Shown in pieces: positions 6,815-14,038 of a stretch of DNA of 16,722 nt. Position numbers and translations under genes: made by a program. The notes under the pieces are model-generated. The model made no database searches and was not told the origin of the DNA. It saw only the letters and a program-made list of their open reading frames with translations. How positions within the stretch are numbered: the first letter of the stretch is position 1; every line of letters starts with the position of its first letter. The DNA is from Serpentinimonas sp. (GTDB taxonomy: Bacteria > Pseudomonadota > Gammaproteobacteria > Burkholderiales > Burkholderiaceae_C). The DNA lies in the NCBI GenBank assembly GCA_025458665.1, contig JALOSG010000053.1:1-16722 (forward strand), in the 5' to 3' direction.

Positions 6815-8878
6815 TCAGTCCCAGCGCGATTCGTTTTCGCGGCGGGTGAAGCCCACCACCCGCCCTCCCTCCATGAGTTCGCGGATGCGCCAGGGTACGC
6901 CCTGCGCATCCAGTTCCACCAGTCCTACACCACTGCCATTGAGCAGGCGGCGCCCATGGGCGATGCCTTCGGGCTTGCGCGGAATGACCCGCATGTGGCG
7001 GCGGCGGGTGAACCAGTTGAGCGGGGAGCGTGGCGAGTAGAGCCAGCGGTTGGCCACATCCAGCGTATCCAGCAGCCGGGGTGGGAAAGCGTTGCGCAGG
7101 CCACTGCTGCAGATCTGCCAGATGTTGGGGCCGCGCGCCGAAGTGCGGCTGCGGCCGCGCCCGCGGCTGCGCAGTTCCACGTCGTACACGAAGGAGTAAT
7201 GCACATCGCCCGAGAGCACCACAAAGTGCTGTGGCGTGCGCGGGTGGCGCAGGATGTTCAGGATGCCATGTCCGGCACCGGGGTGGGCCATCCAGTTCTC
7301 GGCATCCACCATGAGCGGATGGCCCGCCCAGGTGAACACGCGCTGCAGGGCTTCTATGAGCTTGACCCCGATGATGGGAGAAGGCGACACCAGCAGCACC
7401 GCCGGCAGACCTTTGAGGGTTTGCTGCAGATCGGTCAGGGCCTCCCAGTCCATAAGGCCCGAAGGCTTGCGCGGCGAAGACTCCGAACGCCAGCGGTGGG
7501 TGCGGCAGTCCAGCACCACCAGCGGCGGCTCGGTCGGCCAGGTGTAATGCCATTGGCCAAACGCCAGCAGTTGCGTGATGGCCTCGTCGTGCGCCGGCTG
7601 TCCTGGCGCCTGCAGGCTGGCTTGCACCGCCGCCAGCAACGGTGGGGTGAACACCTCGGGCCGGTTGCCCCAGCCCTGGCCAATGAGATAGCCCAGCAAG
7701 GCGTTGCCAATGACCCGGCGCGACAGTGGGTGGCCGTAGGCCACCTCCTCCCATTCGCGGCTGATGTTCCAGTCGTCGGTGATGTCGTGGTCATCAAAGA
7801 CCATGGCCGTGGGCAGATGCGCCATGAGGCGGCGCGCCGCAGGCAGGCCCTGCACGAAATTCTCCAGGGCGGCGCGCTCCCGGTCGTACCGCGCACGCAG
7901 CGCAGGATCGAGCCCGGGCGGCGCAGACAAATCGACCAACGCCCACAGCGCTGGCGACCACACCAGCAGGTACATGGCCAGCACTTCGCCCAGGGTGATG
8001 AGGTGGTTGTGTGCGCTGTCGGTGGTAAAGACGGGCTTCTCCACACCGCCAAACAGCAGGTCATTCAGGGCAAACTTCTGCGGTGGTTCGGCCTGGCGCG
8101 CATGGCGGGGCAGCAAGGTTTCGCGGCGGTAAAAACCGGCGGGATGCCGGTAGAGCGCCTGCGCATCGGGAATTCCGGGCAAAGCGCCACTGGGCAGGGC
8201 TTCGTTGGGCAGCCCCAGCAGCGCCACCACCTGGTGTATGGCGTGCAGCATGGGGCCGGCCACGTCGTCGGCATAGATCTGGTCGCCGGTCATGACCAGC
8301 AGGGAGGGCCACTGCGGCAGCGCCTCATGCTGCAGCGCCTCGTGCGGCAGCGCCTGCGCCGCGCGGGTTCCCTGCTGCGCGGCCAGCAAAGTGGCCAGCA
8401 AGGCATCGGCCTCTGCCAGGCCGTCGCCCGCGGGGTGATGGGGTTTGCGGCAGGAGCCGTGCAGCAGGCTGTGCACCCTCGCGGGCAACATCCATCCCGG
8501 CGTGGTGTGCCCCGGGTAACACAGATCTGGCGTCGCAGCGGCAGCGTCTACCCAGGCGGCCTGCGGGTCCTCCAGCGGCTGCAGCGCTATCTCGTACCCC
8601 AACCAGACATCCTGTGGCAAGGCTGGATCGAGCGTCAGATCCAGCATCACATAGTGCAGGTGTGCACCGGCGTGCAAGACGGTACAGCCCGGCTCACCGG
8701 GCGCCAGCAGGAACTCCCGGGGCGGGCCTGAGTGGAAACGCACACGCAGGCGTACACGCTCGCGCACCGCGAGCCAGCACACCCACCGCGTGGGCGTGCA
8801 CTGGCGCAGGATGGGGCCGGCCAGCACCCAGGGCAGCGGCGCTTCGGGAGGTGTACCGGGTACGTGGGTCTGGGGCAT
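6815..8878 (-). CDS. PhoD-like metallophosphatase family protein
   Basis: A 687-residue protein of the PhoD-like phosphatase superfamily (PF09423 type). Metal-site motifs are present in order: SLLVMTGDQIYADD (residues 192-205), FDDHDITDDWN (361-371) and SGDVHYSF (556-563). The N-terminal 100 residues form a beta-rich domain (LAGPILRQCTPTRWVCWLAV). No signal peptide or Tat motif is visible, unlike secreted PhoD, so a cytoplasmic location is likely and the substrate is unknown. Residues 174-188 contain an ALPHEALQHEALP repeat insertion. The ATG at 8878 is preferred over an in-frame TTG at 8935; neither has a good Shine-Dalgarno. It lies 91 bases downstream of the cytochrome b gene on the same strand and could be the distal gene of that transcript. 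Confidence 0.87.
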   Translation of the reverse strand: MPQTHVPGTPPEAPLPWVLAGPILRQCTPTRWVCWLAVRERVRLRVRFHSGPPREFLLAPGEPGCTVLHAGAHLHYVMLDLTLDPALPQDVWLGYEIALQPLEDPQAAWVDAAAATPDLCYPGHTTPGWMLPARVHSLLHGSCRKPHHPAGDGLAEADALLATLLAAQQGTRAAQALPHEALQHEALPQWPSLLVMTGDQIYADDVAGPMLHAIHQVVALLGLPNEALPSGALPGIPDAQALYRHPAGFYRRETLLPRHARQAEPPQKFALNDLLFGGVEKPVFTTDSAHNHLITLGEVLAMYLLVWSPALWALVDLSAPPGLDPALRARYDRERAALENFVQGLPAARRLMAHLPTAMVFDDHDITDDWNISREWEEVAYGHPLSRRVIGNALLGYLIGQGWGNRPEVFTPPLLAAVQASLQAPGQPAHDEAITQLLAFGQWHYTWPTEPPLVVLDCRTHRWRSESSPRKPSGLMDWEALTDLQQTLKGLPAVLLVSPSPIIGVKLIEALQRVFTWAGHPLMVDAENWMAHPGAGHGILNILRHPRTPQHFVVLSGDVHYSFVYDVELRSRGRGRSRTSARGPNIWQICSSGLRNAFPPRLLDTLDVANRWLYSPRSPLNWFTRRRHMRVIPRKPEGIAHGRRLLNGSGVGLVELDAQGVPWRIRELMEGGRVVGFTRRENESRWD

Positions 8879-8969
8879 CGGCAGGAGGGGAGAGGCCAGC
8901 TTGGCAACAAGAAGACAGGGTGCGTTGATGTACAACGCAGCGGGTGCTGCGGATTATGGGCACAGCGCC

Positions 8970-9728
8970 CTAGTCGTCATGCCCGGAGGGTTCATTCCCG
9001 GTCAAACCCATGCCCTGCAGCGGCACCAGGCCCTGCGGCGATGTGTTCCACTGCCAGGCACCAAACCCGAGCACGGCCAGCAACAGCAGGGCGGCCAGCC
9101 AGCGCCGGTTGTGCGCCACGGGGCTGGGCCCCTTTCCTGGCGCCAGCCCGGTCAGCATGGGGCGGGCCATGTTCTGGCGGCGCAGTGCACTGAGCAAGGC
9201 GATCATGCCCAGGTGAGCGAACACCAGCAGCAGCAGGGCGTTGCCAAAAAACTCGTGCAGTTCTTCCAGCCAGTCGTCCCCCAGCGCCAACCCCCAGTCG
9301 TTGAAAGTGCCATAGCCGGTGAGCGTGACGGGCAGGACCAGGGCCAGCATCAGCAACACCGCCAGCGCGATGACGAGGTTCTGGCCCTGGCGCCAGTGGA
9401 CCGTCACCGCGCTGCCTGGGCGCCAAGCCTGTGCCACCGATTTCAGCCAGGCTGGTGCCATAGACAGCTTGCCCCACAGCACGGACAGCCTCACCGGGCG
9501 GGGACCCCATAGGCCATAAACCACCCGGAAAGCCAGCAGGCCGGCCATCGTGTAGCCCAGTGTGACGTGCAACAGGCGCCAATGCTCGCTTTCGGCGGTG
9601 AGGTAGGCCCCGGCGAAGCTGAGGGCGAACAGCCAGTGGAACATGCGCGTGGGCGCATCGGTGACGCGCCTTGAAGGCGCCGGGGCGGCTGGTGGTGGCA
9701 CGGAAGCGTAGGCGTTGGAGGTGGTCAT
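8970..9728 (-). CDS. membrane cytochrome b561 of the SHP-DHC operon
   Basis: A 252-residue inner-membrane diheme cytochrome b (PF01292-like). After a Pro/Ala-rich N-terminal tail come helices with the candidate heme ligands H31 (MFHWLFALS), H54 (RLLHVTLGY), H158 (ELHEFFGN) and H172 (VFAHLGM). This is the four-His pattern of quinol-oxidising b561 and hydrogenase-type cytochromes b. A fifth hydrophobic segment (about 208-225) anchors a short, likely periplasmic tail. It is the third gene of the operon, 21 bases after the DHC gene. Family knowledge: SHP and DHC genes are commonly accompanied by such a cytochrome b, which would feed electrons from the quinone pool to DHC. The start ATG is at 9726-9728. 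Confidence 0.92.
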   Translation of the reverse strand: MTTSNAYASVPPPAAPAPSRRVTDAPTRMFHWLFALSFAGAYLTAESEHWRLLHVTLGYTMAGLLAFRVVYGLWGPRPVRLSVLWGKLSMAPAWLKSVAQAWRPGSAVTVHWRQGQNLVIALAVLLMLALVLPVTLTGYGTFNDWGLALGDDWLEELHEFFGNALLLLVFAHLGMIALLSALRRQNMARPMLTGLAPGKGPSPVAHNRRWLAALLLLAVLGFGAWQWNTSPQGLVPLQGMGLTGNEPSGHDD

Positions 9729-9749
9729 GGCGGTATGTGTGGTTGGGGG

Positions 9750-10259
9750 TCAGTCTTGCCAGGCGCGGCGCTGGCGTGGGGACAGGCCAGCCGGCACCTG
9801 CAGGCGGTCGTCGTCGTAGATGCCCTGCTCGGTCCCGGTGTGGCAAGCGGCACAGTTGGCGGCGGTGTTCACACTCGGCAGCAACCAGACACCGGGCTCT
9901 ATGTCGCGGTGCTTGCGCACAAACCACGCCGAGCGGGTGATGCGGTCTTCCAAGGGTGCCTCGGCCACGCGCTGGTAGGTGCCGGCGTGGGTCTGCAGCC
10001 AGGCGGCGAGTTGCTGCACTGTGGCAGGGTCGAGCGATGCGTCGGTGCCGAAGTGTTGCTCCAGCCCGCCCATGATGCGCTGCCACGACTGCGCCGGGAG
10101 CATGCCCGGCGGGTAGGCCGTGTGGCACGCTGCACACTCCTGCACATAGGCCTGCGGCACCACACGCGGCATGAGCGGCCCACTGTCGGCGCGGGCCATA
10201 CCCATGCCCACCAGAACACTGAGGCCCCAGGCCATAAAAAGAGCTGTGCGGATGTTCAT
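9750..10259 (-). CDS. diheme cytochrome c (DHC)
   Basis: A 169-residue periplasmic c-type cytochrome with a signal peptide cut after ARA (about residue 24). It has two heme-binding motifs, both CAACH, at residues 42-46 and 136-140; the first follows VVPQAYVQE and the second is in SVNTAANCAACHTG. This spacing, together with the SGPLMPRVVP start and TYPPGMLP-like region, fits the DHC family (PF09626), the redox partner of SHP. The ATG overlaps the SHP stop codon (ATGA), and GGAG lies 6 bases upstream inside the SHP gene, indicating translational coupling. It probably carries electrons from the membrane cytochrome b to SHP. Confidence 0.92.
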   Translation of the reverse strand: MNIRTALFMAWGLSVLVGMGMARADSGPLMPRVVPQAYVQECAACHTAYPPGMLPAQSWQRIMGGLEQHFGTDASLDPATVQQLAAWLQTHAGTYQRVAEAPLEDRITRSAWFVRKHRDIEPGVWLLPSVNTAANCAACHTGTEQGIYDDDRLQVPAGLSPRQRRAWQD

Positions 10260-10663
10260 TTCAACTCCAGCAAAAAGGCCAGCACATCGGCTTTTTCCAG
10301 GGCGGTGCATTCCCTGGCCAGCACATCCTTGCAATTGCGACGAAACCATTTGTCGGACTTGGCTTCATCGGTGAAGCTTCTGGCATTGAAGGCGGGCGCC
10401 AGCGCAGCAATGGCCTTGCCGGTGTTGGCGTGCTTGCCGGCCCCGGTGGGGACAGCACCGTGGCAGGAGGCACACGACCACAGACCGCCATGGCGGGACT
10501 GAAAGAAGGACTGGCCGCGCGCGGCGTTACCGGGGGCACCAGCCTCGGCGCTCCAGCGCTGCAGCTGTGCCGCAGCACTGGTGTCGGCGGCCTGCACGGT
10601 GGCTGCCACACACAAGGCGGCAGATACAGCCAGCCCGGGTAGGAAAGAGAATCTGAATTTCAT
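10256..10663 (-). CDS. SHP-type oxygen-binding monoheme cytochrome c (DUF1924)
   Basis: A 135-residue periplasmic cytochrome like the sphaeroides heme protein. A signal peptide ends near residue 26 (VQAA-DT). The heme motif CASCH is at 64-68 (H68 axial ligand), and the usual TGKxIxxLAP stretch follows. The sixth ligand of SHP is an Asn in the motif RNC; here it is N110 in WFRRNCKDVLARECT, with C111 and C119 likely forming the family's disulfide. Asn detaches on reduction, so the ferrous heme binds O2, NO or CO. The order SHP-DHC-cytochrome b is the known arrangement. The Shine-Dalgarno GGAG lies 8 bases before the ATG. The gene is divergent from the PepSY/two-component operon with an operator array between them. 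The physiological role of SHP remains open; O2 or NO reduction or sensing are proposals. Confidence 0.9.
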   Translation of the reverse strand: MKFRFSFLPGLAVSAALCVAATVQAADTSAAAQLQRWSAEAGAPGNAARGQSFFQSRHGGLWSCASCHGAVPTGAGKHANTGKAIAALAPAFNARSFTDEAKSDKWFRRNCKDVLARECTALEKADVLAFLLELK

Positions 10664-10708
10664 TGCACTGCTCCATGGGAAGAATGGGAGCAGTGTGCGG
10701 AGCCGAAC

Positions 10709-10747
10709 TTGAACGGCGCCTGAAGGGCTTGTTCAGCTTATGTTCAG
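10709..10747. promoter_or_regulatory. four response-regulator half-sites at 11-bp spacing (divergent operator)
   Basis: TTGAAC (10709), CTGAAG (10720), GTTCAG (10731) and GTTCAG (10742) are each exactly 11 bp apart. The first two point one way and the last two the other, giving a 39-bp inverted array with the half-site YTGAAC. Hexamers with 5-bp spacers are the standard layout for OmpR/PhoB-family regulators. The array sits between the SHP operon and the PepSY-regulator-kinase operon; its right end is only 15 bases from the PepSY ATG, so it must overlap that promoter. Confidence 0.72.
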
Positions 10748-10762
10748 AATGACCCAGAGACA

Positions 10763-11128
10763 ATGCACGGCATGAGAATTCCCTACCAAGCCCGCTTGCT
10801 TCTTTTGTGCGCCGCGTTGGCCAGCGCCGCGCTGGTCCTGCTGCTGCCCGAGGCTGCCCGTGCCAGCAGCGACGACCGCGACCACGACCGTGCCCGCACC
10901 GCACTGCAAGCCGGAGAAGTCATGCCGCTCAAGACACTGCTGCTGCAACTTGAACGCAGCCACCCCGGACAGGTGCTGGAGGTGGAGCTGGAGCAGGAGC
11001 ACGGACTGTGGGTGTACGAGTTCAAGCTGCTGCAGCCAGATGGACGCCTGGTCCAGCTGGACCTGGATGCCCGCAGTGGCGCCGTGTTGAAGCAGCGTGT
11101 TCGCGACCGCGATCGCGCAGACCGGTAA
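10763..11128 (+). CDS. PepSY-domain periplasmic protein
   Basis: A 121-residue exported protein. A signal sequence or N-terminal anchor (residues 11-35, RLLLLCAALASAALVLLLP) is followed by an Arg/Asp-rich linker and one PepSY domain (about 41-113). The domain is seen in PLKTLLLQLERSHPGQVLEVELEQ (quoted in parts), WVYEFKLLQPDGRLVQLDLDA and SGAVL. PepSY domains are small periplasmic modules often encoded next to two-component systems or cytochromes b, and probably modulate a sensor or peptidase. It is first in an operon, 7 bases before the response regulator. The in-frame ATG at 10772 (MRIPYQ) is an equally possible start; the Shine-Dalgarno is weak for both. The leader is very short. Confidence 0.86.
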   Translation: MHGMRIPYQARLLLLCAALASAALVLLLPEAARASSDDRDHDRARTALQAGEVMPLKTLLLQLERSHPGQVLEVELEQEHGLWVYEFKLLQPDGRLVQLDLDARSGAVLKQRVRDRDRADR

Positions 11129-11135
11129 GCCTGTC

Positions 11136-11795
11136 ATGCGCATCTTGCTGGTGGAAGACGACAACCTGCTCCGGGCACAGCTGCAGGCTGCGCTGGAAGA
11201 CGCTGGCCACATCACGGAAGCTGCCGACAACGGCCGGGACGCCCTGTTCCTGGGCGAGACCGGGAGCTACGATGCGGTGGTGCTCGACCTGGGGCTGCCG
11301 CAGCTCGATGGCCTCACCGTGCTGCAGCGCTGGAGAGCCGCCGGACGCAGCATGCCCGTACTCATCCTGACGGCACGGGACAACTGGAGCGAGAAGGTGG
11401 CGGGCATTGACGCAGGGGCCGACGACTACCTCACCAAGCCCTTCCATCTGGAAGAATTGCTGGCACGGCTGCGGGCCCTGATGCGGCGTGCCGCGGGCCA
11501 GGCCTCGCCGGTCCTGCAATGCGGCGGCGTCAGTCTCGATACCCGAAGTGGCCGCGTCACGGTGGACGGACAACCCATCGCACTGACCAGCCACGAGCAC
11601 CGCGTGCTGGAGTACCTGATGCATCGGCCTGGTGCGGTGGTGTCGCGCAGTGAGCTGACCGAGCACATCTACGCGCAAGACCACGACCGCGACTCCAACA
11701 CCATCGAGGTTTTTGTGGGAAGGCTGCGCAAGAAGCTGCCTGCCGGGTTGATTGAAACCGCGCGCGGCCTGGGCTACCGGCTGGTGGCGCCGTGA
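11136..11795 (+). CDS. PhoP-like response regulator
   Basis: A 219-residue OmpR-family regulator. The receiver domain has D8/D9, phosphoacceptor D51 (LDLGLPQLDG), T79 in ILTARD and K101 (LTKPF). The winged-helix domain (about 125-219) carries YAQDHDRDSNTIEVFVGRL and ETARGLGYRL, which closely resembles PhoP of gammaproteobacteria. The ATG at 11136 is chosen because MRILLVEDD is the family start. Its stop overlaps the kinase GTG by 4 bases (GTGA), so the two are translationally coupled. Being first-in-line with a PepSY gene and facing the SHP operon, it is the best candidate to bind the four half-sites at 10709-10747 (inference). Confidence 0.93.
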   Translation: MRILLVEDDNLLRAQLQAALEDAGHITEAADNGRDALFLGETGSYDAVVLDLGLPQLDGLTVLQRWRAAGRSMPVLILTARDNWSEKVAGIDAGADDYLTKPFHLEELLARLRALMRRAAGQASPVLQCGGVSLDTRSGRVTVDGQPIALTSHEHRVLEYLMHRPGAVVSRSELTEHIYAQDHDRDSNTIEVFVGRLRKKLPAGLIETARGLGYRLVAP

Positions 11796-13192
11796 CGGCC
11801 AACATCCCTGCACGGTTCGGGTCCGGGTCTCTGCGCCTGCGGCTGCTGGGCGCCACGCTGGTGACGCTGGTGCTGGCGCTGGCAGGGGCACACTGGTGGC
11901 TCAACGGCCTGTTCCGCGACCATGTGCTGCGCCAGTTCGACAGTACGCTGGTGCAGCAGCTCGACCAGCTGACCGCGCGGCTGACCTTCAACAACCAGGG
12001 TCTCCCCCAGATCGATCCGAGGAGCCTGTCGGACCCGCGCTGGGAGCGGCCCTATTCGGGGCTTTACTGGCAGATCGACCGGGTGGACGCCCAGGGGCCA
12101 GGCAGCGCGCAGACCGCGGGCCGCTCCGGTGTCCTGCGGTCGCGGTCCCTGTGGGACACACAGCTTGGTCTGACGCTGGATGCGCTGGAGCCGGGCGGGC
12201 TGCACACCCACGAAGCGGTCGGTCCGGCCGGCGAGCCTGTGCGCGTGATGGAGCGCACTGTCACCGACAACGCATCGTGGCGTCTGATGGTGGCGGCCGA
12301 TACCCGGGAATTGCAGCAAGCGAGCGAGCGCTTCAGCGGCCTGCTGGCCGCCTCACTGGCTGGCCTGGGTGTTTTGCTGGCACTGGCCGCCCTGGCCCAG
12401 GTCTCGGTAGGCCTGGCTCCCTTGCGCCGCATGGGGGAGGCGCTGCAGCGCCTGCGCGACGGCCACACCCGCAGGCTCGAAGGCGAGTTCCCGCTGGAAG
12501 TGCAGCCTCTGGTGGAGGACTTCAACAGCGTGCTGGCACGCAACGAAGAGGTGGTGGAACGTACCCGTACGCAAGCGGGCAACCTCGCACACGCGCTCAA
12601 GACGCCACTGGCGGTGATGGGCAATGCAGCCCGGCAGGCAGGCTCTTCCGAGCTGGGGCGGCTGGTGACCGAACAGATCGAACAGGCCCAGCGCCACATC
12701 CAGTGGCATCTGGCGCGCGCCCGGGCTGCAGCCACCCGGCACATGCCTGGCCAGCGCACACCACTGGCACCCTTGCTGGCAGGACTTGTGCGCGTCATGG
12801 ACAAGGTGCACGCCGAGCGCAGTCTGCAGGTGCAATACGACGCAGTGGCGGCCGATCTCGCCTTTGCCGGCGAGGCGCAAGACCTGCAAGACATGCTGGG
12901 CAATCTGCTGGACAACGCCTGCCGCAACGCGCGGCTCCGGGTACAGGTGGGCGCGCAAGGCGAAGGCAAGCGCCTGTGTATCTGGGTGGACGACGATGGA
13001 CCGGGCATCCCGGCGGAGCTGCGCCCCAGCGTGCTGCAGCGGGGGGTGCGGCTGGATGAATCGGTGCCGGGCAGTGGCCTGGGGCTCTCCATCGTGGAGG
13101 ATCTGGCCAGCCTGTATGGCGGCACACTGGCCTTGCACACCAGCCCGGAAGGTGGCCTGCGCGCACAGCTGACACTGCCACTGGCTTCCTGA
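11792..13192 (+). CDS. PhoQ-like sensor histidine kinase
   Basis: A 466-residue membrane sensor kinase. Transmembrane helix 1 (about 19-36) and helix 2 (about 184-206) flank a periplasmic sensor domain of about 145 residues, which contains SGLYWQID and ERTVTDNASWRLMVAAD. A HAMP-like linker follows. The H-box is NLAHALKTPLAVM with H267; LAHxLKTPL is the PhoQ-type form. The N-box is GNLLDNACRNA (N371, N375), G1 is DDDGPGIP (401-407) and G2 is GSGLGLSIV. All catalytic parts are present. The start is GTG at 11792, overlapping the regulator stop. It is the last gene of the PepSY operon. The signal (divalent cations, acidic pH, redox state of the cytochromes or PepSY protein) is not evident. Confidence 0.93.
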   Translation: MTANIPARFGSGSLRLRLLGATLVTLVLALAGAHWWLNGLFRDHVLRQFDSTLVQQLDQLTARLTFNNQGLPQIDPRSLSDPRWERPYSGLYWQIDRVDAQGPGSAQTAGRSGVLRSRSLWDTQLGLTLDALEPGGLHTHEAVGPAGEPVRVMERTVTDNASWRLMVAADTRELQQASERFSGLLAASLAGLGVLLALAALAQVSVGLAPLRRMGEALQRLRDGHTRRLEGEFPLEVQPLVEDFNSVLARNEEVVERTRTQAGNLAHALKTPLAVMGNAARQAGSSELGRLVTEQIEQAQRHIQWHLARARAAATRHMPGQRTPLAPLLAGLVRVMDKVHAERSLQVQYDAVAADLAFAGEAQDLQDMLGNLLDNACRNARLRVQVGAQGEGKRLCIWVDDDGPGIPAELRPSVLQRGVRLDESVPGSGLGLSIVEDLASLYGGTLALHTSPEGGLRAQLTLPLAS

Positions 13193-13202
13193 AGCACCCG
13201 CC

Positions 13203-13219
13203 GTTCAGGTACGCTTAAG
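13203..13219. promoter_or_regulatory. GTTCAG-N5-CTTAAG box upstream of the second two-component system
   Basis: GTTCAG (13203-13208) and CTTAAG (13214-13219) are separated by 5 bp, the same 11-bp spacing as in the SHP operator. The second half matches the CTTAA half-site of PmrA/QseB-type regulators, the first matches the SHP-region half-site. It lies 99 bp before the ATG at 13318, so it suits autoregulation or cross-control. Confidence 0.5.
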
Positions 13220-13317
13220 CTGCCCACCGTAGGCTGCGTCAAATAAGCGGGGGGCCAGGTGCGAATTTGCTGTGCCCCGGGCCAGCACTGGCCAGTGCAT
13301 TTTTGTTGTGACACCCT

Positions 13318-14028
13318 ATGCGCCTCATCATTCTGGAAGACGACCCGCAACTCGGCGAGGCCCTGGCCATAGGGCTGCGCCAGCAAGGCCACGTGGTGGA
13401 CTGGTTCCAGGAAGGTGAGCCCGCCAGCCGTGCGCTGCAATCGGCCGCCTACGATGCGCTCATCCTCGACCTGGGTCTGCCCCACACCGATGGCGTGACC
13501 TGGCTGCGCGAGTGGCGTTCGGCAGGGCTGCGTCTGCCGGTGCTGATTCTTACGGCGCGCGACGGCCTGGAGCACCGCATTGGCGGCCTCGACGCGGGCG
13601 CCGACGACTACCTGATCAAGCCGGTGGACACCCAGGAGCTGGCGGCACGCCTGCGCGCCCTGTTGCGCCGATCCACCGGACATGTGCAGACCGTCTGGGC
13701 CCACGGGGCGCTGCAGTTCGACCCTGCCAGCCGCACCGTGCAGTGGGGTGGCCAGCCGGTAGACCTGACGCCGCGCGAAACGGCCTTGCTGGAGGTGCTG
13801 CTCAAGCAGCCGCAAAAGGTACTGTCCAAGAGCCGGTTGCAGGAGCAGTTGTACGACTGGAGCGGCGAGGAACCCGACAGCAACGTGCTGGAGGTGCACA
13901 TCCACCATCTGCGCCGCAAGATACACCCTGGCGTGGTGCGCACCGTGCGGGGCGTGGGCTACGCGCTGGGGGCGCCCGTGGCGGTGGATGTCAGCGGCCT
14001 GCCCGATACGCCTCAACCTGGCCCCTGA
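13318..14028 (+). CDS. QseB/BasR-like response regulator
   Basis: A 236-residue OmpR-family regulator. The receiver shows E7/D8/D9, phosphoacceptor D51 (LDLGLPHTDG), ILTARDG and K101 (LIKPVD). The winged-helix domain (about 125-222) contains LTPRETALLEVLL, LYDWSGEEPDSNVLEVHIHHLRRK (quoted in part) and TVRGVGYAL, the pattern of the QseB/PmrA(BasR)/TctD group. A short non-conserved tail of about 14 residues follows. The ATG at 13318 begins MRLIILEDD, as expected; no Shine-Dalgarno is visible. The kinase starts 10 bases after its stop. Candidate sites with the family's TTAAG half-site lie before this gene and before the HiPIP gene, which it probably controls (inference). Confidence 0.92.
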   Translation: MRLIILEDDPQLGEALAIGLRQQGHVVDWFQEGEPASRALQSAAYDALILDLGLPHTDGVTWLREWRSAGLRLPVLILTARDGLEHRIGGLDAGADDYLIKPVDTQELAARLRALLRRSTGHVQTVWAHGALQFDPASRTVQWGGQPVDLTPRETALLEVLLKQPQKVLSKSRLQEQLYDWSGEEPDSNVLEVHIHHLRRKIHPGVVRTVRGVGYALGAPVAVDVSGLPDTPQPGP

Positions 14029-14038
14029 GAAAAGCCCA

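Noticed and set aside
6638..8731. 697-codon plus-strand open frame opposite the PhoD-like gene
   Set aside because: It is a GC-rich antisense shadow. The minus strand carries all PhoD-family motifs, while this frame is low-complexity Arg/Gln/Gly sequence.
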